This document shows, one piece after another, positions 28,601 to 43,600 of a stretch of 64,000 nucleotides of DNA. A program made the translations under genes and the position numbers. The notes beneath the pieces were generated by a model that made no database searches, was not told where the DNA came from, and was given only the letters and a program-made list of their open reading frames with translations. The DNA comes from Pipra filicauda. Its lineage: Eukaryota > Chordata > Aves > Passeriformes > Pipridae. The stretch is taken from the NCBI RefSeq assembly GCF_003945595.2, contig NW_024104320.1, positions 1,335,142 to 1,399,141 of the forward strand. Direction: 5' to 3'. Position 1 is the first letter of the stretch, and each line of letters starts with the position of its first letter.

Positions 28601-31600
28601 GAGATCTACAGATTGAATTTATCCACAGTGATAACCTGCACTCCAGGGTGAGCGACATGTTCAGCTCTGGAGAATAAGAAATGAGCTAGCCAGTTACCAC
28701 AACTAAACAACCATTTTAATAATTTTTTTGGTTGCTTTCGATGCAGGTGCTTTTGGACAAAGTTCTGCTCTCAAATGCCCTCCCCACTACTCGAGATGCC
28801 CCCACCATTATTTTTTTTTTTATAGCATTGCCATCGTTTCCTGGAACAGATAAAAGAGAATTTGATTATGTTTGTATTGCAGCATCATTCAGGAGCTCCA
28901 TTGTGCTTAACTGTGCAAAAAATGGATTAAGAGAAACTCTCATTCTCAGACAGCTGAGGAAGGTGAACAAAAAAACAGAGGAGGAAGGGACACAGACAGA
29001 TACACATGTATGTTACGATTCTATTTATTTTATGTTTACAAAGGCAAACAAAGTAAGAGACATCTCTCAGCCAAATCATCCATTTAATAGCTCGTTTTCC
29101 TGTATGTTAGGACACGTTCAGGTGTTGAAGAAAGATGCTTATAGAGGCAGGTGGCCTCAGAGAGATGCTCAGAGAGAAAGGGAGCATTCAGGGCATGGAG
29201 CACAAGAGTCAATACCTCAGCCAGGTCTCCAGGATGATTTTGTTTGTTTTGAACATGTTTTAGCCTTGTCTGGGCTCACTTCAAAGCGAGGGGGTCACTC
29301 TGTAGTATGTATAGTATGACTACACTGCTATTAATACCCCCCAGGGAAAGGGAGGGCGGCAGGGCAGGGTACGTGTGAAAAGACATCTTGTGCTGGCGGC
29401 ATCGCCATTGAGTCACCCCATCCTGTCTGCGGCTCCGGGCAGGAGCAGTTCGGGGCCAGGGAGCCGCCACGGGGCTAATCGGGATAATAAGCACTTCAGG
29501 CAGAGTCTGACTCCCCCCGCAGTTAGTCTCCCTCCACTTTCGGTCTGTAAATATTTGCCCTGTCCACATCTATTGTTGGCACAGAGACATCACAAGAAAG
29601 TTCTCGTAAGCCTTTGCTCGCATATTTGGATTTGGGCCAGCTGAAGTTAAACCCGATCATCTCTCAGCCTCTCACTACCCCTGCTCCTTTTTTTCAGTAG
29701 TAAATGATGACTCTCTTCAAGATGGGCCGGATTTTCCTGGGGGTTGGCATTCCCCCAAGGCATACACATTTAGTGGCATGTGCCATGCAAGTAAACAGCA
29801 GGATAGAGGGTTTTTGTTCCTTTTGTACACACTATCCAATTTGTTCCTTGGCACTTTCCCCACCCACAGGGAAGGACGGCTGTCTCCCTATACAAGCCAG
29901 AGTTTGATTCCTTTATTTTTTGCCTTCCTTCCTCTGGCTGTCTGTAGCAGGCACACCGAATTTCCAAAAATGAAGGTGCTAATACAAGTATCACTTACTG
30001 CCCCTCCTGTGGCATCCGTGCCACTGTTATTTCCAAGTTACCCAAAATGAGAAATGCAATTTGGATGAGTCAGGGAGTCTGCCCTGACTCAGACTCACTA
30101 ATGTAGGAGTGTCTTGGGGTCATGCATATTTCTATTAATATAGGGTCAAACTTGAGTAGGGAGCTCTGGTTTGATTTACCTATTTTTAGCAAAGTCACAC
30201 CAATGCAGCAAACCCAGTCAAACTAAACCTGGATCAATTTGCTTTGAATTTGTGTGAAAAAAATAAAATACAATCATTATCTTAAGGTAATGAAACATGT
30301 TCATTTTATTCTGTGCTCAACTAGCACACTAGTTTTTATATCTGTGGTGGGGAAATTTATACAAAATCCCGTTTTGTTCTTGCAGCCCCTGACTGATATA
30401 ACCATCTAACATCAGATGTTCTGCTTTTGCAGTAAAAATGTTGAGACTATTTTCGTGTCTCATACACAGGTCTTTTTTTTTTTCTTCACACAAATTAAAC
30501 CACAAAGATCTCTCTCATTTTTTAGTCCTTTCAAAGTGTATGTGCAAGGACACAGAGAGGCTTTATCATTTCTCCTTCCTACCCTCTCAGAAGGCTCTTG
30601 ATACAAGGACAAATGAAGAGTTTCTTACTGTTAAGAATAAGAAGTTGTGGGTAAATATTCTCACTGTATCTGTTGTGATCCCATCAAGGTTTGTTGGTCC
30701 TGGGTCCAGCAGAGTAATTCCATGTTAGAAAATCTTTGTGGTGCAAGGTTTAGAATGTGTTCATTTTCTGGCTTCCAGGAAGGCAAATTTTCTTGAAATA
30801 CAGCAAGTGAGAAAAAAAGAATTAAACCAGCAAGAAATTGAATAGAATATCTAGGGAGCTAGGAAAACTGTATAGGAGAGTAGAAAATGGTTATAGGTTA
30901 TATGTGGTGGGAAATGCTGTATCTCAAGTCTCATATCTCTGGAATGGCTCAGTGAGAATTTCTCCTCAGCCGGGACAATGTAGCATTGCTCTACTGACCT
31001 TTTTGAGGTTCAATTGATTTGCCCCAGCTTAAAGCCTGACCTTTTGTGTCCAGATAGCAAGGTGGCATAGAACTTCTGTGTCCAGATAGCAAGGTGGGAG
31101 AGAGCAGAGCAACACTTCCTAATCTCTGCAAAGGCTTCTGAAGCAGATAAAATGGCAGAGCTCCTGCTTTGCGTTCTGTAACACTTTAGCAGAACAAGCA
31201 GGATGTGAAGTTGCTCTGAGTGAGATCGGAAAAAGGGTTAGATGTTCCTGTAACCTTAAAAACACAGGTGACACTGATTTGTGTTCTCTTCTGGGAGCCT
31301 AAATGATTGAGATGTAAGCAACTGAATGGAGACGTAGCCCAGTGCACTTGGTTGGATAACACTGTCACCCCGAAGACAGAAATAAAGATCATATCTGGGC
31401 ACCAGCTAAAAAGGTTCTGTGGACTGTTAAAGCAATTAGGGATCAGATAACATGTTTTCCTGGTCACTGGGACAGGGTCTGTCTGCCTTAGAGTGAAACA
31501 TAATTGAGCCATAGCTAGAAATGCTCACTGTCAGCTTCATGTTGTGTGTGAAACTCCATATCCTTCTAATGGCTGTGCAAAGCATTAGATCAGTTGAAAG

Positions 31601-34600
31601 AAATGACAAAAATCTGTAGTTTAAATCTTCCTCCTCTCTTTATTAAGCAATACCAAGACTCAGGTCTTGGAGCTCACCCAGGGGAAATTTGGTATTTGAT
31701 TTGAACACGCACAAAATTCAAACTTGATGTGGAGGCCAAGACAAATATATTTTGTCTTGTAACTCCACGTTACATGACAGCCTGATGTCATGCTCTCAGC
31801 CTGTGAAGCATTTATAGCAGAAATCATCTTTGCCACATGGCAAACAAGACCTTTCTGTGTTTTGGTTTTTGATTGTTTGGATTTTTTCACTGCTAGGGCT
31901 TCACATCTAGCCATAATTAAATTACTAGCTGGAGAAACTGACACAAAGCTCAAGCTGATGTGAGAAAATAGAATTGTATGTATCTGCACCTGCACCATTT
32001 CTGAAGAATTGATAGTGGTTCTGTGTTTATTGGGTGTGGATATGATCCACCTTTAGGCTGTACAACAGTATGTGCATCACTGCCTTTCCCAGGGCCACCT
32101 GTGATATTCCTTGCTGATAGTATTCTGTAATTTCCTCTCCCTTCCCATCCTTCTAGTCTTACTTGCAGCAGGAAGACTCAGATAAAAAAAAAAAAAAAGA
32201 AAGGAAAAAGAAAAGAAAATACAGTATTGTTGGATTTCTAGTCAGCAATATCCTGGGAAAAGCAGCTTTGGCTGCTCCACTGAAAAAGTTGCTACAAGAT
32301 GATGTCATCTGGCAGTAGGGACCAAAACAAAACGGGGTATTGCAGCAGCTAAAAATGACAATCTGCAATGCACCAATATTTAGGTTTCATGGTCCTGTAA
32401 AGCAGTTCCGGTCAAAGAGAGGCAACTAAACACTGCTGGAGTTCTGGCTGCTTGCAGGGTGCACTGTGCCTGTATTATCCACCTAATTAATGTAACAGAG
32501 ATAGAAAAATATTACTCCTGAATAGAAGCAGACTGGTATATTTGCTCCAAAAATGACTTCTTTGCTTAATGCAGTGTTGCAATCCAAATGCAGCTGGTTT
32601 ATTAAACACCATTTTTTTAAAATCACACTACTTTCTTTTAATCCCTCGGGAAACACTGATGAAAGATGTATTTCTGAAACTGCTCAGCAAAACGTTAATT
32701 TGAGATTTGCTGTCTAGGAGTCTGGTGTCATAATCTCCAGTCAGGTGCTCAGATCTTTGCAGACAAGGCTGTTTGCATTGTGAAAGGCACCTTAGTACTA
32801 AGGGCAGGTCACAAAAGGGCTTGCTGGGTCATTTGTAAGCTGGGCAAAAATTTATATGCAGGTTGTTGTTTGGGGTTTTTTTCTTGGAGATTTGGCTGCT
32901 AAATAGCAACCCTACTGGGCTCTGAAATGTGTGATCACCTCTCCAAGAAGGCTGTGAACAGCAAGTTAAAAAGTGAAGATCCATAAGGACAGAAAGCAGT
33001 ATTTCATCCTCCTGCTAGAAGGTAAACCCTGGGGCACAGGGTGCACAGGCAAGGCTGGTGATGTGACTTAAAAAGGCAAAGCACACAAAAATTACAGAAA
33101 TATGCACAGATCATGAATCGAATTACCAGAATTGTTATGGCTGTCTTAGACTTTTGATACAGTAAATAATGTAATAGCTGTAATTTTCCATTTTATTTCC
33201 TTTTTTCCTGGCAAGTGTTTCATGATGTGAACAGCCAGAATACTTACAATTCTGATGAATGATTTCCAAAGGCTCAGTACCCTGGGTGATTGCTGCCCTT
33301 GGGAGTGGAATCACTGAAACTCCCTGTGCAGGCAGTCAGTCAATCAGCAGATCCGTGTGTGAGCATTAAAATGGTGCACAAAACAGAAAGAAATTAACTG
33401 CCACAGTCTTTTCTTTGCTGTGCAAAATGGGAAAATGGAAGCAGCAACTTAAATGAATTGAGCTTTTAAATGTTCCATAACATTACATCTTATGGATTAC
33501 AGAGTAAGCCATGTTACCTGGTCAGGGAAGATCTGTTCAATTATTTTTAAAAGCAATATAGAATACCCCTGAGTGTGTGGGCGAATGATTATTTTAGGCC
33601 AGATAACTGTATCCCTCTCATATAAATCTCAGTTTCCTTGATCCAAATTTTAGGTCAGTTCTGGCTTTTTTGGTCTGGTTTGGCTGTCTGTATACTTGAA
33701 TTTTATCTGATGTGCCTCCCCTTCATCAAGCTCCTTATGAATTTAAGCTTTTCTGTTTTCCTTTTATGTTTGTTCCTTAATAGCTCTGGTGTCTTTTACC
33801 TTGGATGTAGCTAAACAATGCCTGATACTCTGTAAATGGAAAGGGGTTGGTGCTCAAGAACTCCCTAGACCTCACCAAAGCTGAATATTAGTAATCAGAA
33901 AACACAGCAATGAATTCTCACTGGAATTAAACATTTCAGATGAACATGGGGCTTTATTATTATTATTATTATTTTCTAAAGCAAAATGTTTCATTCTATT
34001 CAACCCTGAACTGTTTTTTCCCCAGTAGTTTTGAAATTGAACAGGACATCCATTGTTATTTCTACAGAAAAACACACTTTGTTACTGTGGTTTGTATGTT
34101 TTTGCCATTTGATTGCTAGGAACAGATTTTTACTGAGTTCATAGAGTAAGTTGCTCATATAGGATGCTATATTTTCAGTTCCACATACTGGGATGATAAA
34201 AGACAGTGTGACCTGGGATAGGGCACTGTCTGGTCTACAGCAATCCCTGTGACTTATGGAATATATTTTACCATCTCTGTCTTTGATTTTGCATATAACA
34301 ATATTACACATTTCACTGTAGAGTCCGAAATCTTCAGGCTTTTTGTTGTTGGGGTAATAATACATTTGTTTATGTAATGCTTCCCTGTTTGGTCCAAGCT
34401 CAGCTTGTGTTGCTCTCCACTCTGTTGAGCCATTGAGGTATTTTTGGCAGTGTTTATCTCTGTTGTTTGTGTCTGTGGACCGACTACTATTTCTATTTGT
34501 AGTATCTAAACTGGCTTAATTTACAATGTCTTTTGTTTGCAGCAGTTCAGAGTGTGAAAATACTTTTGCTTTTAGAAAAAGTTATTATTATGGTCTATGC

Positions 34601-37600
34601 AGTCCATCCTCAAACTCCCACCAAAGTCAATGATAACAATACAGGGACAAGCCCTACACAACATCAGGCACAGCTGATCTAACAAGTCTTGAGAGCAAGG
34701 ATTGGTTGCCCAGAGAGGTTGTGAATGCCTTGTCCTTGGAAGTGTTTAAGGCCAGACTGGATGGGGCTCTGAGCAACTTGATCTAGTGGAAGGTGTCCCT
34801 GCCCATGGCAGGGAGTTGGAACAAAATGATCTGTAAGGTCCCTTCCAACCCAAACCATTCTATGAGTCTATGAATTGGGATCCAGGTCTCTGTCCATCCC
34901 ACTGACCTTCATTACTACTTGCTTAGTTTTCTCTTCCCTTCATCATTCTCCATTTCCAGCTACCATACAGATTCAGAGAGGGAACAGAGAGGGTGATCCC
35001 GTTGGGTGTTTGGTTTTCCAGTGGTGAGAATTCCATCGGAAAATGTGAAGAACATGAGTTTAAATTCAGGCTTGAGATGAAGCTGAACTTGTGGTGTGCC
35101 TTGGCAAGTTTTTATAATAAAAAGGATGGGCAGCAGCACCCTCTCTACTGACCACCCCTTAAAAAGGATGAATCTTTCTCAGGTTTGTGTCTTTCCTTAA
35201 AATCAGATTCAGAGCTCTACATCCAAAGTGGATGACACTGCTAAATTTTAGAAAGAGCTTAAGATTGAGGTGCACCCTCATACCGTGTCCTGCTAGCTGA
35301 CTATAGGCTGCATTTCACTCAGTACAGAGGCTTTCTGTGTCCCACCTTCTGGAAGTGCCTATTTGTATCCATTGGCTCTATAAGAAACTTCTGATGCTTT
35401 TTCTGTCTGTCACTTCAGTAAAACTCAAGGAGAAAGTCACTAATAGGTGGTACTGCTCTGATTCTCACCCCTTTCTCTGTGATGTTTTCCCTAAAATGTT
35501 TATTTTGCATTCTCCTTGCTTCTTCACTAGTCCAAGACATGAGTGGTCTGTTGAGGAGATGAAAATAGATACAGGCACTGGGAAATTCCTGTTGTTCTTC
35601 AGAGAGACAACTGTCTAATGTCCAGCAGAGACCCATCTGTCAAGATAACAGCTGCCAGTTTTTCCATAGTTCTTTTATAAGATCACTGAGATCAAAACTT
35701 AGTGATGGAAAAGACCTATTTATAAGAACAAACTGCGCTGTTAATAGCTCCCTTCCACTGTGGTTCTGAAAATACTTTAAGATTTTACTGAATGAAGCCT
35801 TTCAGGATATCTAAGGCAAATATATTAATTACTAGTATTATTGCTGGCTGACCCTGGTGAAACTATACTCCTTGTTTCACAGGGAATAAAATGAAGGTGA
35901 GTTATACTTACACAGTTCTCTGGTGACAGAACCTATTCTTTTTGACATCCAGCTTTTTGCTCTTATCACAAATCTACATTGTTCCATATTCTTGCAGGAT
36001 TCTGCTCTGGAGAATAGTCCTGAGTACATCATTGAACTTAGACTTAAATTGCTGTGATCCAGGTCTCAAACTACTACATATGTTTTTGTACTTTCATTAA
36101 TATCAGGGGAACTGTGCCAGTTTACACCAGGGAGAATCTGCAACATCAGGAATGATGATCAAAAATAGGAAACAAATGTGGCAAAAAAAAGAGAATTTTA
36201 TAGCTAGTATTTCAGAACAAACTCTTAGTGTTTACAGACAGCGTGATATTTATGACACTGCTAGAATCTGCCTTGGAGCACATAAAACACTGTTTACATT
36301 AAAAACAATACCTCAAAAATAGCCTTTTTTTTGTGAAAGCAGGTGCATTGCTTGTGAGTGGGAAGAACAAACTATACATCTGTGAAAAGACTTTTCCCTT
36401 TGATGAGTGTATCTCATATATATTTTAAAAAGACAGCCTAGAAAAGTAAGGTATCCAAATAAGACGTTCTTCCACTGGAGTCTTGCAGCAAACAACAAAG
36501 ATTGCTCAGCAAAGTGCTGGGTTTGTCTGATCTTAATGGTAGGCTGAGCTTCTGGCAATGTAATAAGAGTTACCCAATACATAACTTGTTAATGAACCCT
36601 TCTCAGAGTTCATTTAAGGCTTTTATCTTCTGTTATTCTACAGCATTGTTGTTGTATGTATTGCTGCACAGCAAGTGACTGGGTTGGTCTGCGGTCACCG
36701 AGTCTAAAGGACCTCAGGCAACATAATCCACTGGAAGGTGTATGGTGCACAAATCAAAACCTTGATTGGTTTTAAACTTCATTTTTTCACTAATCTTGAC
36801 TGTGATCAAGTCATTATGGGTGGAATTATGATCAACTGTCTTTAGCTATCTAGAAGTCTGCAGTCTGTCCATGTCCATGGAGGGAGCACAACATCAAGGT
36901 ACCTGTCCTTCTCCATTCCAGTAAGGGGTTCATCCCTGCAGTGAAATAGCAGTGTGTTTCACCTGATTACCCTGGAAACTGTGTGTTATGCTGGAGTGAG
37001 GCCCCTTGGTAGTCCCAAATTGGTATCAGTGAAGTCATGTCTCATTTTCCTGCGCAAAATCGCAGGCAGGAGGAGTTGACTCCCCAGGAATTATCCGAAC
37101 ACTTGTGAAGGGAGGGGATGTTGCATAATGCCAGCCAGGAAGGTTACACCACATCTCTAAAATAAGACATATTACAGGGATGTCTGACTAGTCTAGATCA
37201 AAAAGTTGGATACCCTGGATAAAAAGCATTGGAATTATGTGTTATGTATGTTTTATGTACATGTGAGATCATGATGGAACAGCAGTGTAAGCCTCTGACT
37301 TATTTAGAATATATGTAATCTTGGCATATTGACTGTGCCTTTTTACATGGCTCCGTCAACATCCGTTTTTATAAACTGTTTACTTCTCTGGTTGCATCCT
37401 GTATGTCTGTCTCTTTTTCCAAAAATGTTTTTCCTTTTCTCCACCTAATTTAAGGAGAGAGTAATTTCTAAGTCCTTTTCATGGTGTTAGACAATTGCTG
37501 TGTTTATCAAGATGAGTCTCAGCAAAACACTCCTCTGTGAAGCATTCATTCACCAAGGATATGGGGAGAAACTCATTTTTCAGTTCTGAATGCCCTAAAG

Positions 37601-40600
37601 ACCAACATACCAATTTAACATCTTGGTGTTAAGTGGTAACACACTAATGATATACTTTTTCATGCTCAAATTTATTGGCCCAGAGAAGTTGAGGATGACC
37701 CATTCCTGGAAGAGTTCAAGGCAAGACTGGATGGGGCTCTGAGCAACCTAGTCTAGTGGAAGGTGTCCTTGCTTATTGCAGGGGTGTTGGAACAAGATGA
37801 TCTTTAAGGTCCCTTCCAACCCAAACCACTCTATGATTCTCTGTGTAGCCTCTTAATCCAATGCCCTACTAGAGATGGGTAGATCTGTCACTAGGCTGTT
37901 GCTACCTTAAGGGAAGGGAATCGAAAGTGTTGCACAGATAAATTAAGATTTTTAGCACAAATTTTAATCAGAAGGGAATAGAAGCACATCCTGCAAGTCT
38001 AGACAGTTGAAAAATCAAAGAATGCCTAACCTAGGAACAGCTCATCACCAAAGCACACCTGACTTCTGATGCAGTATTGTCATGTTGAGTTGGGAAGGTG
38101 CTTCTTGTGGCAGATCATTCAATATACTCTTTCCCTGAGCAGAGGAGGAATTAAGAAGCTAGTTCTTTTCTCCCAAATCCCCTCTCTCATGTGATCTCGG
38201 AGCCATGCTCAGAGCTTTCCCAAGAAACGTCTGAACATCCTTTTCTGCCTTCTGTGGTGTTTTTCTATGCTCCCTGCACCTAGATCTGTATCGAGAAGCT
38301 TTGGAGTCCTACCTTGCGCCCTTCTCGTGCTGTGCTCTGATAGACAGGTGTCTGTCACGTTCACACCTGTTTCAGTGAGATTTAACCCACTACTGAAGTG
38401 TGTAACTTCCCAGCATGAGATCACCTGCACAGTCATGTGTGCTACAGGCTAAACCATCAAATCCATACCACCACTGCATAGGCAACCATGGGAAAAAAAA
38501 TGGGTGAGGGGAAAGGGAGTGCATGTGGCATAGGATGAGACTGAGAATGAAACCAAAATGGGAAAAAAGAGAGATCAATTGTATTGGCCTGTTGTCTTGG
38601 TGCACTAGGTGCCCAGAATTCTTTGGCCAAGCTCTGCTGTTTGCGTTTGGGTGGGAAATCTTGCAAAATGTCTTCTTTGTATTACAGCCATGCTTGAAAC
38701 TGCTCTTTGTGCTTCTTGGCTGGTACCAGAGGGCAGGGACAGAAAGACTTGCCCCAATGGGGAACATTCCCTCTCCCTCCAGCCCCTGTGTTACAGGATG
38801 TGGTGTTTAAGGGTAGAGACGCAAGAGATGTGAAGTATTTCTGTAGTAATATACTCTCTCTAAAATGTTGCTTTAGACATCTATCGTCACACTCATTAGC
38901 ATCCCCAGACTGACCTGATTCTGCCACGCTGATTAAAATGAAATTTGCCTTATGCTGCAGTGCGTGTATATTTTACAGCTGAACTTTGTAACAGTAACAG
39001 AATCAAACTTTTAAAATAAAACGACTTTCTTAAGGCAACAGGATACCAGAGGAATTGTTTTGGTCTCCTTAGAACTCAGGTAGAATATGCTTAGTGAGCC
39101 TTATATCTGCCTTGGAGGTGAATCTACTTTTGCTTCTCTTAAAAAATATGCAAATCCCTAAAGCTGCTAGGACAGAATAATTCCTTTCAGCAGAGTGCAG
39201 TAGACAATTGTAGGTAATTTTCCTGGCTGTGAAGTTGAGCTAAGTGCAAGGCTCTTTCATATTGTCTTGTAGTTGTACGCAACACTGATTCATGGCACAC
39301 GGTGATGCATTATTGAAGAGTTGTCTGTTGTGTCTTCATTGCATGCTGTCAGCTGCATAGTAAATAATTGATTGTGCTGCTCTTACTCCTCATTAAAGAT
39401 ATATGACTGTCTAATACATGAAGAAAATGAAGCAGCAAGGCTGCTGTGTTCAAAAGATCAAGTGTTACTGAAGTGTGCTGTGGCAGCAGGAACTGGGAAG
39501 TGACCACCACCACTATCCATTTCCCATTTCTTCACTTTAAGTCAGTTTGTCATGGCAACAAATGGCACATTCGCATCCATCCTGTTGCCTTTTTGAACAC
39601 AACAAAAAAATTGTGGTAAAGAGTTGATATGCTGCAGAGATGTGCACATCCCCCTCCCCACTTTTCTTCAACTATTATCCCTCTAGACTGAAAATTCCCT
39701 TAAAGTATTAATGATTTTTTCTTAAGTGGCTGCAAATTGTCAGGAAAATACAGTCTAAGACAGTAAATCCTTTTTTCCACATAAGGCCTTGTGGAAAAAA
39801 AAAGAGAAAACGTTAGCAGAGAAAATGTTAGCAGGATAAAACTGAGTGTTGCAGTGGTACTAAACCTCTATTTCTGAACTTTTCCCTTGAAAAGCTAAGC
39901 TTCCCTTCTCAGTTCAGTTGCCGAAGACCCTGTACAGGACACAGTAAGATGGCCCCCAACCCAACACGGTGTAGGAAATAAAGGCATCCTCCAGCTCATA
40001 CTCGACATTCTTTATTTCCATTACGATAGTCACAAGCAAAATTGATGAGATGATAAATTTCTCCAGAAGAGTTTACTTTGGAAGTCAAATCAAGGAAATC
40101 AGAGGTATGTGGTACTTGCTGCATGGTGGTTTGGGAGGAGGCTCATGGCCGGGTGTAACTAAAGGTTACTGGGAACTGTTGTTATGACAAAAAAGTGTAA
40201 AACAGTGAATTGGACTTTGAGATAATAAAGCAGATGTAAGAGGTGTGAGATGTCTGGCTGACACATATCTGATGTAATGAGCTGGAGAGCTGAGGCATGT
40301 TAAGTCCTCTAGGCATTTCCCTGGGAAGCAGAAACACATGGCACCAACTGTATTTGCCTAGAAAAGTGTTACCCAGATCTCTCCACTTCCCACTGAGACT
40401 GTTTTTGTTCCTGATGGGAAACCACCAGTTTTTCAGGTGTGGCAGCTTGAGTCTCAGCCACAAGCTGGGTGGGAACACCACTGAAAGCAGAGAGGTTGTC
40501 CTGCTTTGCCACAGTATGTCAGAACTGAGTCCTGAAGAGAACTGATCTATCTTAATGTAGGGTGCAAGTAACACCACTGAAGTCAGTGGAGTTCTGCTGG

Positions 40601-43600
40601 TGTGAACCAACCTGGGATGTAATTTGTGACTGTGGATGTGTTTCTCCCACCACTCCTATGTGACTCCTCTGCTGGGCTGAACTGTGCCTTCCTCTATACG
40701 TTGGGAAGGCATCAATGTTGACACAAGGGCTTTTGTGCAGTTACAGAAAACTTCCAAATAATATATTTTCCAGACTAAAAGTGTTTATTAGTAATAGTCG
40801 CAGGTTGAAAATGGGGGGAAGATCAGAATTTCCAGCCTTTGTGATATTCTCCTGACAGAATATCAACATATCTTGACATAGAAATTATATATTTGATGAG
40901 AAAAAAGAAACACTTCAGATCAAAAATTCTTAACCCACAGCAACATTAACTGCAGCAAATGCTGCCTTGGAGAGTCCTAGGAACCAAATGAAATGACAAG
41001 TTCATAACAGCACAGATTTATTACAAGGTTATTGCATTAAAGGGCATCAGAATATAGTCCTTGTCATGAAGAGCCTCTGGTCTACATAAAATGAAACAGG
41101 ATATTGTCCTAGAAACACCTTTTGAATATCTGCCTCTCTTTGTGCTGCCAAAAAGTGTTCAGAAAATAGCTGTCTTCAAGTGCACATATTGTCCTTATGT
41201 TCCATAGGTAACTACTGTTTGAAAAAATAAGGGAATGGAATACTTTGCAGATGAAAGATGCTGTTTTTTGAAAGTCACCTATTCAATTCAATTTATCCCC
41301 TCTATACTTATGAGGGAAGTCAATCCCGTTGTACAGGATAAAAGGAGAACAACTGGTGAAATCAAGGGATTTGTCCTGGGTTAGGATCTCTGTCTCCTAG
41401 TTCCCAGAATTTGTCAACGCTGCAAAGACAAATAATTCAGTAAACACTGGAGTCAGTGAAGCCTGGGATGCCATTTGATCTTCTTCATTTAGGGATGGAT
41501 GGCTGAGTTAATACCTCCTCACCAGGGCCCTATAAAAACCTGGCAGTCTACTGTTTGGAATGAATGTTGTTAACTTTTTTTACTTTTGTAGGGTAGTTGA
41601 CTGAGAATGATAAACAGTTCCAGGAGGTTATTTCAGCCCTAACATCTAAATCTAGGTGGGATGAATCACTCTTGGCAATACCTCTCTTTCTCCATTAACC
41701 ATAGAAGTAGCCTAGATGACAGGTAGAGACACAGTTTCTGCCTCTGAGATAGATAACAGTAGGAGTGACATTTACACACGGATTTTCCAAGTTCAGGCAC
41801 AGCTTGACAGACTCTCTGTGGATGGCCTTCAGTGTTCTCTCTCCATCCATCTTTTGTATAGATAATAGTTTGACCATGGTTTGGGGCAGGGTTTTGTTGG
41901 GACAGTAGGTGTATTAGGTGTCTAGTAGCTTGGCTGGCTCTGTGGATTTGTGTTCTGTAGTTGGCTACATTCCCAGCTGAATTATTCTCAGATGAAGGAA
42001 GAAAAGGAAGTAGAAAGAAACTTAGACTGTGGTCCAGCCTTTACATTCCTGACCTCTCTTCAATAATAGTTTCTCTGATAACAAAGATTGAACCTTTCTC
42101 GTGGTAGAAGCACTTACAGGCTCTTCTTCCTATGCAGATTTTTTTCATTATGTGCATGAGATCTTCATGTTGGTATGATCCCCACTCCTCTGCCAAAGAG
42201 GGTTGAAATTGGCTCAAATATTCAGAAGTTATTAGGCAAGTGCAGACAGTGTCATTAGCCCTCTCCCCTTAGGAAACAGACTTCAATAATGGGATCTTAG
42301 CTGAGGTTGACTGACCTCAGTTAATTCATGTTAAAAGGTGGTGCGGACACACCTGTGTTTTAATAAGAAGTAATAACTTGTGTTAAATCTAGACTGAAGT
42401 TCTGTTTTCACTGCTGTTTTAGCCCAAATGGCATTATAGCTTAGGCAGTTTGGATGGATCCCTGGTCATGTTCTTTAACAAAATGATTTGTCTGCTCTTT
42501 TATCTTCAGTGAGCTGAACTTCAGTGATTCAGCAGGACCCCTGATCTGAAACGTCTCCTTTTCTACAGCTGCTTAATTTTTAAAACCTAGTTATTAATGA
42601 GGACATCTTGTAGATCAGAAGGTTTTCCAATCCACACCGTATTCCAATAATCAAGTTTGTACAATTAATTATTTTAATACAATGATGGTTACCTTTCAGA
42701 ATCAAATGTAAGGTAACAGGTAACCATATAGGCATCTAGATGTCCTTGCTCAGTCAAAAGTCTTATTGATTGTTCTGACTTGGCAAAACAATGTCATTAT
42801 TGAGTGCCAGATTGTGGAGGTTTTTTTCTCCTTGCTGTTAGCTAGATAAAGATGCAGGCTGAAGATGGGCATCCGTCCTTCTTCAAGAATATTAACTAAA
42901 TCAATTTTTTCCACCAAAAAAAAATCAATTGATGCATTAGCAAGAAAGAAAATAAAGCATTGTGCTGTTTTAGTTCCCAGGAGCCTGAATAGTAGACTCT
43001 AACTCTCAGAAACAGAGATAAAAAAGATCTAAAGTTCAGATCTAAATCTGTATCGGAACTTCTCCACGGCACATGGGGACTCTGACTCATTTCTGGTCTA
43101 GATGTGCATTTAAAGGGCACTCATATAAAAATTGACCCTCCTGCCAGAGCTTCAGCAGATACAGACACATCTGAGTCTTTGAATCCCGGGTTGTCCTCTA
43201 AAAGCAGTGAGGTGATGACAGAGGAGGTTACATTTCTGAGTTCATGAATCTTCAGCTGTTGCTGAAAATAGGATGCTGCTGTAAATATAGAAAAGCCCAT
43301 TTTCTTCTACAAGGCCTAACACATCTTCTATAGGCTTTTGATAGTGAAATGAGTAAGTTTTTATATGAGATATCGACTAGCAAGCTCATGGGCAGACGGA
43401 AATATTATTTTAAATGGGAAACATTGTCCAGGAGCTGTTGTCAGAATCTCTGAAGAGTTAATTCTGATTCTGCCATTGGTGTGATGTGGGATGTTTAGTA
43501 AACCATCAGAGCTTTAAGCTAAGTGTTTTAATGGGATTTCGTTACAAAATGAAGTGAAAGCATACTAAAGTGTTGTGGACTTTGCATCTGAATCTGAACT

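Noticed and set aside
28732..29319. 195-codon plus-strand ORF in FKBP1B intron 2
   Set aside because: No recognisable domain, promoter, splice context or codon signature. By rough estimate an open frame this long is not surprising by chance in 64 kb. Transcript data could reopen it.
40560..40620. Possible ancient amniote SINE fragment ('actgaagtcagtggag')
   Set aside because: Only a short suggestive string is visible. Too little to assign a family or boundaries.
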